A DNA stretch of 64,000 nucleotides. It comes from CAVVDY01 sp963819645 (GTDB lineage: Bacteria > Acidobacteriota > Terriglobia > Terriglobales > Acidobacteriaceae). Positions 1 through 9,516 of the stretch are shown here, one piece after another. Under the pieces are notes generated by a model. That model saw only the letters and a program-made list of their open reading frames with translations. It did not search any database and was not told the origin of the DNA. The translations under genes were made by a program, and so were the position numbers. How positions within the stretch are numbered: position 1 is the first letter of the stretch; each line of letters starts with the position of its first letter. The stretch is taken from NCBI GenBank assembly GCA_963819645.1, contig CAWFWZ010000003.1, positions 1 to 64,000 of the forward strand, read 5' to 3'.

Positions 1-157
1 TTTTCTTCAGTGCGAACGGGCATGATACTCCGGGGTCTTCTGGGGTGGTGCAAGCGGAGCCGAATACTGGTGGGATGGCGCGAGAGTCACGTGTGGTTTG
101 CCGAGGTCGCGGATGTTGCCACCGCTTCTCTCGGCTCGATTTAGAATCGAGGCTCCC

Positions 158-1405
158 ATGAAACGTGCTACTCAGTTGGGAGATGCAACGCGGGCGGTAC
201 ACGCGGGGGAAGACCGCCACGGCCAAGCCGCACCTCTGACCACCCCCATGCGCAGACTTCGGTGTTTGTGGTTCCCGGCCTGGACTACTTTCGCAAATAC
301 GCGAGGGCGACCGCGACGTCTACCTGTACTCGCGATTCGGCAACCCTACGGTGAAGGCAGCCGAGGACAAGATCGCGGCCCTGGAAGGGGCGGAGGCCGC
401 GTCGTGACCTCCAGCGGCATCTCGGCTGAGATGGTGGCCGCGCTCGGTGTGCCGCGCCGGCGACGAACTGGTATGCCTGCTGGACGTGTATGGCGGGACC
501 ATGAAGCTGTTCGACGAGGTGCTGTCGCGTTGCGGCATCAAGACGCGCTTCGTGCCCTTCGACGACCTGAAGAACCTGGAGCGTTATTTCAACCGCAAAA
601 CCCGCATGCTGTTTGTGGAGACACCCACCAACCCAACATTGCGCTGTGTAGACCTGAAGGCCTGGCGCGCTGCCGCGCCGGCGCAAGATCTGCGTCGTAG
701 TGGACAACACCTTCGCGACTCCTGTTTTGCAGAAGCCGCTGCAGCTTGGGGCAGACATGGTGATTCATTCCGCCACCAAGTATCTGGGCGGCCATAGCGA
801 CCTGACGGCCGGAGTGGTAGCTGGTTCCAGCCGCTGGATTGATCCGGCGCGCCAGATGATGATCCAGACCGGCGCCTGCCTCGATCCGGGTTGCGCCTAT
901 CTGCTGCTGCGCGGGCTGAAGACCCTGCACCTGCGCGTGCAGCGGGGCTGCGAGAATGCGGCGAAGATCGCGCGAGGCGTTGCGGCAGGAATTCGGCGGT
1001 CGAGCGGGTCTACTATCCCGGGTTGGCGAAGACCGGCCGACCGCGAGCTCGCCGCGCGCCAGATGAGCGACTTCGGCACCATGGTGTCGTTCGACATTCG
1101 CGGAGGTCAGAAGGCCGCAGGCCGCTTCATCGATCGGCTGCAAGGTCTGGTACCTGGCGGCCAGCCTTGGCGGGGTGGAGTCCACGGTGTCGTACCCTTT
1201 GCTCTCCTCGCACGTTGGCCTGAGTCCAAAACAGCTGAAGCAGCTCGGCGTGTCGGAAGCCACGGTCCGGCTTTCGGTGGGCATCGAAGATGCCGGAGAC
1301 CTGATTGCCGACCTGGAGCAGGCGCTGGCGAGGGTGAGTCGCCTCGAGCGAATCAAGCGGCGACTGATTTTGGAAACAATAACTATTTCGCAAAAATCGA
1401 CGTAA
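158..1405 (+). CDS. PLP-dependent trans-sulfuration enzyme (cystathionine gamma-synthase / O-succinylhomoserine sulfhydrylase family), frameshifted
   Basis: This family makes or breaks C-S bonds in methionine/cysteine metabolism in the cytoplasm. The pieces, read across several frames, form one protein in the right order: an N-terminus with TRAVHAGE and PLTTP, then QTSVF, a middle piece from 447 (VYGGTMKLFDEVL, FVETPTNPTLR), the cofactor-lysine segment SATKYLGGHSDLTAGVV near 760-820, and a C-terminus from 1175 ending in LSVGIEDAGDLIADLEQAL. ATG 158 fits the family N-terminus. At least five frame changes occur, many at GC-rich runs, so this is either a pseudogene or heavy sequencing error. Sequence errors are more likely because the residues between breaks are well conserved. 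The exact substrate cannot be decided from sequence alone. Confidence 0.8.
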
Positions 1406-1638
1406 ATCGACGCTCTAATTGTCTCGAAAAACGGCTCGGTCTGGGATCCTGTGGTCGCTCGGGCCGAAGCGCCACGGCGCGCAATGGGTGTAAATGCACG
1501 TCACTTACAGCTTTCGAGTCGATTTAATGCGATTTATGGCAGAAGCTGTACGGCCCGGGTTTGACCCTGAGTTTCAGCGCGTAGTACGATCGCATCGGGG
1601 ATCGAAACGTGTACCGGGAAGAGGGCCATAGGAAGTTA

Positions 1639-3541
1639 ATGAGTAAGTCCGCGCCACGATCCTGCCGCTGTCTTCTGGCAGCCTTCCTCCTCACCACTGG
1701 TTGCGAGACCTATGAGTCCAAAAAACCGGCTTCCTTGCCGGCGCAGGCCAATGCGCCCATCGTAACTCAGCAGACGGCGGCTACCGCCAAGTCGCCACCG
1801 AAGATACAGGAACAACCGACGCCCAAGCCCACCAACGATCCCGTCGACGCGCTCATCGCCAAGACCGAGAAGCAGTTGACGTCAGGACAGGCCAACTACG
1901 ACGCCGGCCACCTCGAGGCGGCCAGAGCCAATTTCGACCAGGCTTTCAATCTGCTGGTTTCCAGCAACCTCGACATTCGCGACGACGAGCGGCTGGAGCG
2001 GGAGTTCAGCAAGGTCGTCGAGTCCGTCCACGACTTGGAAATGGTCGCGCTGAAGCAGGGCGACGGCTTCAGCGAGCCGCGTTCTGAACCGGCGCCCATC
2101 GACGAAGCCAACGACATCACCTTCCCCGTCGATCCCAACATCAAGGCGAAGGCTGAAACCGAAATCAAGACCACCAAGTCCGACCTGCCGCTGGTGCTGA
2201 ACGACGAAGTGGCGATGTTCATCAACTACTTCTCGAGCCCCAAGGGGAAAGGCACGCTGGAGCGGGCCCTGGCGCGTTCGGGCCGTTATCGCGACATGAT
2301 TTCCGCCACACTGAAGGAGGTCGGTGTGCCGCAGGACCTGATTTACCTGGCGCAGGCCGAATCGGGATTTCAGCCGCTGGCGCTGTCGCGCGCTGGCGCG
2401 CGCGGCATGTGGCAGTTCATGGCCAGCCGGGCTTCCATGTACGGGTTGGAGCGCAATTGGTGGGTCGACGACCGCCAGGATCCGGCGAAGTCGACGCACG
2501 CCGCGGCCGAGCACCTGAAGGACCTCTACAACCAGTTTGGCGACTGGTACCTGGCAATGGCTGCCTACAACTCCGGGCCGGGCACGATTCAGCACGCGGT
2601 CGAGCGCACCGGCTATGCCGATTACTGGGAGCTGTATCGCCGCGGCGTTCTGCCGCAGGAGACGCGCAACTACGTTCCCATCATTCTGGCCGTGACGATC
2701 ATGGCCAAGAACCCGTCGCAGTACGGGTTGGAGCACGTTACCCTCGACCCGGCGCCGAAGGTGGATGAGGTCGTCATTGACTACCCCGTCGACCTGCGCC
2801 TGGTAGCGGAATGCGTCGATGCATCGGTCAACTCCCTGCAAGAGCTGAATCCCAGCCTGCTGCGGATGACCACGCCGAAAGGTGAGCCCTTCACGCTTCG
2901 CTTGCCGGCGGGCACGACGCAGAAGTACCAGACGACCATCGCGGCCATTCCACCGGACATGCGCACGTTGTGGCGCTACTACCGCGTGGAGCCCGGCGAT
3001 TCGCTGGCCTCGATCGCGCGCCGGTACCACGCCACTCCATCAGCTATCACCCAGGCCAACAAGCTTCCGGCGGACTACGTGGAGGTGGGATCCAAGCTGA
3101 TCATTCCCGTGACGGCGGGGCGAAGCGAGGGAGAAGCGGCCGCCTATTCGAAGCACCCTACCCATTACAAGGTACGCAAGGGCGACACCCTTGCTTCGGT
3201 GGCTGATGATTTCGACGTTCCGGTCGAGAAGTTGAGGAAATGGAACCACTTGCGAGGATCGGCCCTCACGCCCGGTCGCACCCTGGTGATCTACAAACCG
3301 GTGGGCGACACAACTGAGGTGGCCGCAGACGAGGGATCCGGCACGAAATCCAAGACCGTCTCCCAGGACAAGAAGAGCAGCAAGGCGATCAGCCGCAGCC
3401 AAGTACCACAAGGTGAAGAAGGGTGAGACCCTGAGCAGCATTGCCTCTTCCTACAACACTACGGTCGCCGCCTTGCGTCGCGACAACGGAAAGATGGCAG
3501 CGAACCTGCAAGCCGGTGACGTTCTGGTCATCCGCAAATAG
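1639..3541 (+). CDS. mltD: MltD-like membrane-bound lytic murein transglycosylase with C-terminal LysM domains
   Basis: It cleaves peptidoglycan glycan strands at the outer-membrane/periplasm interface. ATG 1639 follows a GGAAG ribosome site and gives a lipoprotein signal ending LLTTGC. A GTG at 1609 is possible but adds residues before the signal. An N-terminal tetratricopeptide-like segment precedes the SLT domain, which holds the catalytic glutamate in AQAESGFQPLALS, the GMWQFM motif and AYNSGPG. LysM motifs follow: YYRVEPGDSLASIARRY, then HYKVRKGDTLASVADDF. A third, YHKVKKGETLSSIASSY, lies in another frame after a break near 3400, and the protein then ends at 3541 with a TAG. The frame as written stops at 3426. 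The third LysM domain is too good to be chance, so I treat the break as a one-base error. Confidence 0.9.
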
Positions 3542-3666
3542 CACACGCGAGCACAAAGATCGTCTTCATCCCATCACGACACTTTCCTTCTCGCGGTTCT
3601 TCTGTTACAACAAGCCCGTTGCTATAGCTTTGCTCTTGAGGTGTTCACCGGGGCAGCATATGCGCG

Positions 3667-3675
3667 TGCTATAAT
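3667..3675 (+). promoter_or_regulatory. extended -10 promoter for the histone-like gene
   Basis: TGCTATAAT is a TG-n-TATAAT extended -10 element about 97 bases before the start codon at 3772. No convincing -35 box is seen at normal spacing, which is tolerated for extended -10 promoters. The inference rests on sequence only. Confidence 0.5.
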
Positions 3676-3771
3676 CCCGCGCCTGCCCTAATCGCAAGTG
3701 TTTTGACGTCGCTTGCAATCGAGTTCACGAACGGCTCCGTTCATCGGAGTCCGGCAATGTTAGGAGGATAT

Positions 3772-4253
3772 ATGACGTTCTACGACGAAACGCTCTATGG
3801 TCGTGACGACGAGATGGACGACTACGGAGAAGGTTCTTATGGCGAATCACTAGACGGCGAGGAGTATGAGGAAGAAGAAGAAGAGGAAGAACCCGAATCC
3901 GCGGTGGTGATCGTGGAGGAGGACGAAGAGGTTGAACCGGAAGCCGAAGAGGTGATGGCGCCTCCGCCTCCCAAGAAAGCGCCGAGTAAGGCCGCTCCCA
4001 AGAAAGCTGCGAAGAAAGCTCCGCCTGCACCAGCAAAAAAGAAAGCGGCGCCTGCGAAAAAGAAAGCAGCTCCGGCCAAGAAGAAAGCTGGCCGAAGAAG
4101 GCTGCTAAGAAAAAAGCGGCAGCCAAGAAAGCGGCAAAGAAGCCGGCGAAGAAGGCTGCGAAAAAATCGGCAGCTAAGAAGCCGGCGAAAAAGGCGGCAA
4201 AGAAAGCTCCGGCCAAGAAGAAAGCTGCGAAGAAGGGCCTTCGCCGCCGCTAA
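3772..4253 (+). CDS. histone H1-like Lys/Ala-rich protein with acidic N-terminus (frameshifted)
   Basis: This is a probable nucleoid-associated protein. ATG 3772 has a strong TAGGAGGA site seven bases upstream. Residues 1-60 are acidic, with runs of Asp and Glu. After a short PPPPKK linker the chain becomes repeats of AAKKAPAKKK type. At about 4090 the frame changes: the frame as written turns Arg-rich and runs to 4269, whereas the shifted frame keeps the Lys-Ala repeat (KKPAKKAAKK) and ends cleanly with GLRRR and TAA at 4253. I take the latter as the real end, giving about 160 residues. Histone H1-like C-terminal repeats bind DNA without sequence specificity in other bacteria; the acidic head could modulate binding. 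The KA repeats are prone to slippage, so the copy number may vary. Confidence 0.75.
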
Positions 4254-4282
4254 AGAGTTTATGAACTAAAGAATAATTGGTG

Positions 4283-4319
4283 CCCCACTCGGACTGGTTT
4301 TGCCCGGGTGGGGATTTTT
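4283..4319 (+). terminator. rho-independent terminator after the histone-like gene
   Basis: CCCCAC and GTGGGG form a stem around a roughly 19-base loop and are followed by ATTTTT, 30 bases after the gene's stop. Confidence 0.6.
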
Positions 4320-4355
4320 GTTGGTTGAGATCAAGAACTCTCGGCTTGCGACGGA

Positions 4356-4392
4356 AAGGCCCCACCCCGCCAAACGACGGCGGAATGGGGCA
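4356..4392 (-). terminator. terminator-like hairpin after the M20 gene
   Basis: Read on the minus strand, GCCCCA and CCGCC pair with GGCGG and TGGGGC, followed by CTTTCC. It lies 18 bases beyond the M20 stop codon. The U-tract is weak. Confidence 0.5.
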
Positions 4393-4409
4393 CCCAATCT
4401 GTCAGCGCC

Positions 4410-5933
4410 CTACCCCAGCGCGTACAGGTACTCGACGAATGAAGCCGATGCGCCATCGATGCCGGCGACCTTCGGGTTGGACGACTCGATCACGTAATAC
4501 TCGTTTGGTGCATGCGCGCCTGAGCCATGTCCCATGCCGAAGTGTCCGGCCGGCAGGCTGAGCGGCGGGTTGGTGAAGATGTAGCCCGGCCATGATCCGG
4601 CGGAGCGCGGCCACATCATTGGGTCGTGCCCCAGCTTTTTGTAGGTCGCGACCTGCTCCTGAATGAGTTTGGTGTCTGGCGAGGTCTGGTTGGGATCGTA
4701 GCCGCCGCTCATGTTGACTTCGATGTCGCCGAAGCCTTTCTTCGCGAGATAGTCCTTCAGCAGTTGCAGCGTGCCTTGCGCCGTCATGTCGGGCACCAGG
4801 CGCATGTCGATCTTGGCCACGGCGCGATGCGGCAACACAGTCTTGCCGCCCGGGCCGGTGTATCCGGCAACCAGGCCTTCGATGTTGATGGTAGGCTGCG
4901 ATTCCAATTGCACCAGCGCGTCGTAGAACGATTTGTCGCCGTACCAGTGGCTGACACCGAACTGTTGCTTCATCATGTCTTCGCTGCGCTTCGCGGCCAC
5001 TTCCTTGATCATCTGCAATTGCGCGGGAGTAAGCGGCTTCACCTTGTCGAAGAAGCCGGTGACCGCGGGCCTGTGTCCATCGGGGCCGACCAGCGTATTC
5101 AGCGCCTGCACCAGATGCCAGGTTGGACTGTCCACCGTGGCTTCGAGGCTGGAGTGCACATCGGCCTTCGGCCCGCGCCCCCACTTTTCGCCGCTGGAAA
5201 TCAGTTCCAACTCGACCACACCCTTGGCGCCAAGATCGATCTGCACGCTGCCGTCACGATCCTGGCTGGCGGATGGCATGAAGACGCCCATGCATTTCTT
5301 CAGCTCATCCATGACTTTGGGCGCGCGCACGACTTCTCCAAAGTGTGGCGAGCCAATCTCTTCTTCGCCCTCACAAACCAGAACCAGATTCACCGGCAGC
5401 TTTTTGCCTGCGGACTTGAAGGCATGCAGCGCTCCCAGGAAAGCTGTCTCGGGTCCTTTCTGATTCACCGCTCCACGACCGACACAAACTTTGCCGAAGC
5501 CCTCTTTGTCGACGATGTGCGCCTCGAGTGGCGGCGATGACCACTCTGCGGGATCGAACTGCTTTACGTCGTACATGAAGTAAATGCCGACGCTCTTCGG
5601 AGCGCCTGCATCCAGCATCCCGAACACACCCGGCTTGCCGGAGGTCGGCATGAGCTCGACGTTAGAGAAGCCGGCATCGGTTGCCAGCTTGGCCATGTAC
5701 TCCGGACCTTGCGGGAAGTTGCGGTTTTCGGCAGCGATCGACGGCAATGCAATCCAGTCTTGCAATGCTTTAACGGTTTGATCGTGCAGCTTCGGAACCT
5801 CCGCTAGCACCGCCTGCATGTCAGAGTTGTCGGCAGAGAACAGGTTCAGCGGCAAACCCGCCACAACGGCGCCGGCTAGTGCGCCGCGAAGGAAGTCTCG
5901 TCGATTGACATCATTACTGTTATTGGTTTCCAT
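4410..5933 (-). CDS. Tat-exported M20-family peptidase/deacylase homologue with altered metal ligands
   Basis: M20 enzymes are di-zinc hydrolases of peptides or acyl-amino acids. This one is intact at 507 residues. Its N-terminus carries a twin-arginine signal (NRRDFLRGALAGAVVAG), so it probably acts in the periplasm. The fold landmarks are present: GRG followed by KGP, the catalytic pair in CEGEEEIGSPHF, and HAPNEYYVIE near the C-terminus. The usual first zinc ligand motif HxD reads MYDV (Met 120 where His is expected), and the bridging Asp in GRGAxDxKG reads Asn 157 (VNQKG). It may therefore bind one metal or none, or use a different chemistry. A terminator-like hairpin follows the gene, and the next gene on that strand is about 170 bases upstream. 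Confidence 0.8.
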   Translation of the reverse strand: METNNSNDVNRRDFLRGALAGAVVAGLPLNLFSADNSDMQAVLAEVPKLHDQTVKALQDWIALPSIAAENRNFPQGPEYMAKLATDAGFSNVELMPTSGKPGVFGMLDAGAPKSVGIYFMYDVKQFDPAEWSSPPLEAHIVDKEGFGKVCVGRGAVNQKGPETAFLGALHAFKSAGKKLPVNLVLVCEGEEEIGSPHFGEVVRAPKVMDELKKCMGVFMPSASQDRDGSVQIDLGAKGVVELELISSGEKWGRGPKADVHSSLEATVDSPTWHLVQALNTLVGPDGHRPAVTGFFDKVKPLTPAQLQMIKEVAAKRSEDMMKQQFGVSHWYGDKSFYDALVQLESQPTINIEGLVAGYTGPGGKTVLPHRAVAKIDMRLVPDMTAQGTLQLLKDYLAKKGFGDIEVNMSGGYDPNQTSPDTKLIQEQVATYKKLGHDPMMWPRSAGSWPGYIFTNPPLSLPAGHFGMGHGSGAHAPNEYYVIESSNPKVAGIDGASASFVEYLYALG

Positions 5934-6005
5934 GCTTTTCCCTCGGGAGAGAGTGGTTCAACTTGCATATGAAACGAGCGGAACAGACTATCACCTGGTG
6001 AAGCA

Positions 6006-6041
6006 GTTGTCAGTCGTCAGTGGCCAGTTGTCGGTTGTCAG
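6006..6041. repeat. degenerate GTCAG/GTTGTCAG short tandem repeat
   Basis: The stretch repeats TTGTCAG and GTCAGTGG units in the gap between the M20 and YdcF genes. It resembles the AGCTGAcAGCTGA arrays found later in the window. Confidence 0.4.
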
Positions 6042-6103
6042 TGCAAGAAGCCGACGGAATGGGACACTCGAAGCAGCATTTGGAAAGGCAACATCCGTCG
6101 AGG

Positions 6104-6742
6104 CTACGATTGAACGACCAGGTGAGGTCTCCAACGGTCGACCAATTCCCACCAGACTAGCCTTTCCCACTCGTCCAGGACCGTCTTCGCCCAGCGGCGG
6201 TTCCTCCACCAGTTATCGGCCGGCAAGCGCTGCGCAGTGCCGTGCTCGTAGGGAACGAACGCGCCGGCGACTGACCAGTGATAGTGCGGCAGCCGCGCCT
6301 GGAAGATGGAGAACGCACGTCTGGTGTGATAGTCCGAGGTGACGATCAGGACCGAAGACACTTTCATCGGGGCGAGGCATCGTGCCGCATCTTCGGTTTC
6401 GGCATAGGTGGAGTCGCCGTAGGCCGGGCAAACCGTTGTGTTCTGCGCATCGACGCGGTCGAGAAACTCGCGCGCCAGTTGAGGATTGCTTTTGCCGTAC
6501 TTCGCGATTCTTTCTTCGGCGTCAAGCACGATCTTGTCGGCGTATCCCGCCTTCATGAGTTCGACGGCGCGCCAGTACCGCGAGTCGTCAACCCCTCCAC
6601 CGAGGATGAGGATGACGTCAGCATGTTCCGGGCGGTTGACTCGCAAGAACGATGCAGCATACTTCATAGCGAGGCCGACAACCGCGGCGACGATGACAAG
6701 GAGTGTTGCGGCAATGAACAGGAAAGGACGGGAGATCCTCAT
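6104..6742 (-). CDS. YdcF-like protein (DUF218), membrane-anchored
   Basis: The DUF218/YdcF family has an ElyC-like fold and is often linked to envelope polysaccharide metabolism; no firm reaction is known. The protein has 212 residues. One N-terminal membrane segment (residues about 7-27) is followed by the family motifs ADVILILGGGVDDSR, then ADKIVLDAEE and VLIVTSDYHTRRAFSIF. It starts at ATG 6742, 44 bases after the stop of the O-antigen ligase gene on the same strand, so the two are probably one transcript. That fits a role in surface polysaccharide handling. Confidence 0.8.
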   Translation of the reverse strand: MRISRPFLFIAATLLVIVAAVVGLAMKYAASFLRVNRPEHADVILILGGGVDDSRYWRAVELMKAGYADKIVLDAEERIAKYGKSNPQLAREFLDRVDAQNTTVCPAYGDSTYAETEDAARCLAPMKVSSVLIVTSDYHTRRAFSIFQARLPHYHWSVAGAFVPYEHGTAQRLPADNWWRNRRWAKTVLDEWERLVWWELVDRWRPHLVVQS

Positions 6743-6785
6743 CCGCAGGCCCGGACAGTTGCTATATCAGCCGATGTGTTTCCCG

Positions 6786-8216
6786 TCATTCTGTGGTGGC
6801 GGCGAGCGTCCTTGCCGGCAATTTCTTCATCTGGTCGGCAACCGCCATCTTGAAGCTGACGGCCAGGCCCAGGATTACGAACGGGACGCCGCCGAAACCG
6901 GTAGTGAGGAATATTCCTCCCAGGATGACCATCCACATGGAAAGCTGCATGGCTTTGGCCATCTCGCGAATCTCCTCGGTGGCGCCACGCCTTCGAATGT
7001 CGGCCAATCCGCGATAGGAGGTCACGATGGCCATAATGTACAGCACGAGCGCCAATATACCGGCTTCACTGGAGGTTTGGGTATAAGCGTTGTGAGTGTA
7101 GTACCAGGCGCCGCGTTCTTTTCCTTCTTCCTTCGCAAGGTTGTTCTCAGCCACCGGGAACTGGCCAGGCCCGACTCCGAACAGCGGGTGCCTCGCCGTA
7201 AGCTCAAGACTGCGAAGTAGCAGCCTAAGCCTGACCTCTGCCGAGTCGGCGGCCTCTTTGCTTTCGAAGGTGTTCGCCTTGGGATGGAACAGGGTCATGA
7301 AACGATTGGTCACTGTATCCGGCAGAAACGGCACCAGGACGCAGGCGAGCACGATGGTGCTGGTCAGCACGAAAGCGCGTTCTTTGTTAGTGGCGCCCTT
7401 CAAGAACATCACCAGGCCAATCACGAAAAGCACGAGCGCCATGCGAGAAGCTGAATGCCCGATGGCGACTAGCACAGCGGGCATCAATAATAAGAAGAGT
7501 ACCCGGATGAACACGTTGCCACTTTTCGCTCCCAGCCACAAGAAGGGTAATCCGACCAATAGATACAACGACATGAAGTTCGGGTCAGCCAGGGTTGCGG
7601 AGTGAAACAATCCCAGCCGCTGCTCGGCTTCTCCCGGAGTCGGCGGCGCTTGTACTCCGAAGGCTTCCAGCCCGGTAGTTACGTCGCTGGCAGCGCTGCG
7701 GAACATGGTGAGCGACAATACCGCGACCGTCCCCATCGCAGCGCCCAGAACATACATGCAATTCTTCACTTCTTTCAGGGTGCGTGCGAAAGCGAAGATG
7801 AAGGCTACAAAAAGCACCGATTGCACGACGCCCTTCAGCACGTCGAAGCTTCCGCCGACCCAAATGCTGGTCGGCACACAAATGGCGGTCCAGATGGTAA
7901 ACGCCGTAAGGATACGCCCCAGCTTGGTCTTGAAGAGCTCGCCGCCGCGTCCGGTAGCAAACAGGCCGGCCAGCATCACCACAGTCATGGCAAGCGCAGC
8001 GCGAATCTGGGGAAGCAACTCCGGCAGGCGGGTACAGAAGAGATAGATGTAGACCAGGAGGGCGTAATGGAACAGCGCGTAGCTTTGCGTCCGCTGATGG
8101 GTCGCGAGTGGCGCCTCGTGGGTGATGGTTTTCGCGGGCGCCGTACCAACCGCGGGTTCGTCAAGTACCGCCTCAGCAGCCGGCGAGTACGTGCCGTCGT
8201 GATAAAAGTTCGACAT
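6786..8216 (-). CDS. O-antigen ligase / Wzy-like polymerase family membrane protein
   Basis: These polytopic inner-membrane proteins join or polymerise lipid-linked glycans. I place the start at ATG 8216 (MSNFYHDG), which has CAGGA at good spacing; the frame stays open to 8300. About ten hydrophobic segments are visible. The large periplasmic loop carries the family signature ELTARHPLFGVGPGQF followed by the H-N-x-Y of YYTHNAYTQTSSEAGI. It sits upstream of the YdcF gene. It could act on O-antigen, exopolysaccharide or a glycoprotein glycan, and no neighbouring glycosyltransferases narrow this down. Confidence 0.82.
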   Translation of the reverse strand: MSNFYHDGTYSPAAEAVLDEPAVGTAPAKTITHEAPLATHQRTQSYALFHYALLVYIYLFCTRLPELLPQIRAALAMTVVMLAGLFATGRGGELFKTKLGRILTAFTIWTAICVPTSIWVGGSFDVLKGVVQSVLFVAFIFAFARTLKEVKNCMYVLGAAMGTVAVLSLTMFRSAASDVTTGLEAFGVQAPPTPGEAEQRLGLFHSATLADPNFMSLYLLVGLPFLWLGAKSGNVFIRVLFLLLMPAVLVAIGHSASRMALVLFVIGLVMFLKGATNKERAFVLTSTIVLACVLVPFLPDTVTNRFMTLFHPKANTFESKEAADSAEVRLRLLLRSLELTARHPLFGVGPGQFPVAENNLAKEEGKERGAWYYTHNAYTQTSSEAGILALVLYIMAIVTSYRGLADIRRRGATEEIREMAKAMQLSMWMVILGGIFLTTGFGGVPFVILGLAVSFKMAVADQMKKLPARTLAATTE

Positions 8217-8425
8217 AGGGTCCTGATTACCTGCTTTGGGGAGACAAGATGGCTGGAACTCCTGCGGAGCCGTCAGCCAGCGCACTGCCTCGGCATCCAC
8301 ACCGGTGCCCGGACAAGCGTGGCCGAAGGAAGTCTCTGGACATTATGCTTCAATACGGCAAACCGAGCAATGTTCGACGCACGCGGAACGATGGCAGCCA
8401 TGCGCGCGGTTCCGATCTGGGAGGG

Positions 8426-9439
8426 CTAGGACCCTTTCTGCACTTGTTCGAGCTCGTCTTCGGTCTTCGCCGGTATCTCAAACCGGCACTCCTCGGGTTT
8501 CTTGTCGAAGCGTAGCCCCTGAAACACCGGAGCCCGCATCTTAACGGTGCCGCTCTCGCCCTCGTGAGTCCACTCGGTGAACTTGATTTCGGCGACTAGC
8601 TCCGGGCGAACGTAATGCACCGGGCGCGTACTTTCCACTTTGCCGAAGAACGGGCTTTTCGCGACCTTGAGCTTCTCCAAGCGCTGCCACATCTCTGCGT
8701 GTGACTTTCCGGTGAATCCGCTGCCGGCATGACCCACGTGGATGAGGCGGTCCTGATCGTCGTATAGCCCGAGCACCAGCGAACCGAAATTCTCGCGCGA
8801 ACCGCGCGGATCGGTATAGCCGCCGATCACGCACTCCTGACGGCGAGTGATCTTGATCTTCAGCCATTCCTGACTGCGCTTCGGCAGATAGCAGCTTCGC
8901 CGCTGCTTGGCGACGATGCCCTCCAGTCCGCGTTCGGCTGCGGCGCGAAACAAGTCAACGCCGCGGCCCACGTAATGATCGGAGAACTTCAGGCAGTCGC
9001 CGGGCGCAAGGATGGAAGCGAGCAGCTGCTTGCGCTTTTCCAAATCGACGCGCATCAGGTTGTAGCCGTCGAGATACAGCAGGTCGAAGACGTAGTACAT
9101 GACGGGGATGTCATCGCGCGTGCGACGGATGCGACGTCCGCCCTCGCCGACTCCGGTGCGCTGCTGCATCAGGCCGAAGGATGGCCGCCCTTGCTCGTCG
9201 AGCGCGACAATTTCTCCGTCGAGGATCGCCGTGTGGGCGCGGATGTGCTGAGGGATCTCCTGCAGTTCGGGATACGCTTTGGTCAGGTCGTTCTGGTTGC
9301 GCGAGACCAGCCGCAGACTGTCGCCTTCAATGAAAGCGATAGCGCGATAGCCGTCCCACTTGATCTCGAAGAGCCAGTCATCATTGTCGAATGGCTCGTC
9401 CACGAGCGTGGCCAGCATGGGATGAACGACGCGAGGCAT
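8426..9439 (-). CDS. ligD: LigD ATP-dependent DNA ligase domain (downstream half of a split LigD)
   Basis: LigD seals double-strand breaks with Ku in bacterial non-homologous end joining. Motif I of the nucleotidyltransferase domain is EIKWDGYRA, with Lys as the AMP acceptor. DGEIVALDEQGRPSF, EGIVAKQRRSCY and EWLKIKITR are further ligase motifs, and the OB-fold with GLYDDQ and HVGHAGSGFT follows. The frame is open upstream of ATG 9439 through a Pro/Lys linker to about 9545, where a -1 shift joins it to the phosphoesterase frame of 9517..10320. The free-standing start at 9439 may therefore be artificial. No polymerase domain is present and no Ku gene is in the window. Confidence 0.85.
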   Translation of the reverse strand: MPRVVHPMLATLVDEPFDNDDWLFEIKWDGYRAIAFIEGDSLRLVSRNQNDLTKAYPELQEIPQHIRAHTAILDGEIVALDEQGRPSFGLMQQRTGVGEGGRRIRRTRDDIPVMYYVFDLLYLDGYNLMRVDLEKRKQLLASILAPGDCLKFSDHYVGRGVDLFRAAAERGLEGIVAKQRRSCYLPKRSQEWLKIKITRRQECVIGGYTDPRGSRENFGSLVLGLYDDQDRLIHVGHAGSGFTGKSHAEMWQRLEKLKVAKSPFFGKVESTRPVHYVRPELVAEIKFTEWTHEGESGTVKMRAPVFQGLRFDKKPEECRFEIPAKTEDELEQVQKGS

Positions 9440-9516
9440 CGGCTCTTTGTGGCCAAGGGTGCCCGATTCCGGCTTCTTTTGCCGGGGTGGGGATATGTGC
9501 CGCGCAGCCGCTGTGT

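Noticed and set aside
1..157. Possible SAM-type riboswitch upstream of the trans-sulfuration gene
   Set aside because: I could not find the conserved core or a matching stem arrangement of any SAM riboswitch class.
4626..5540. Plus-strand open frame of 304 codons
   Set aside because: It is antisense to the intact M20 gene and has biased composition from the opposite coding strand.
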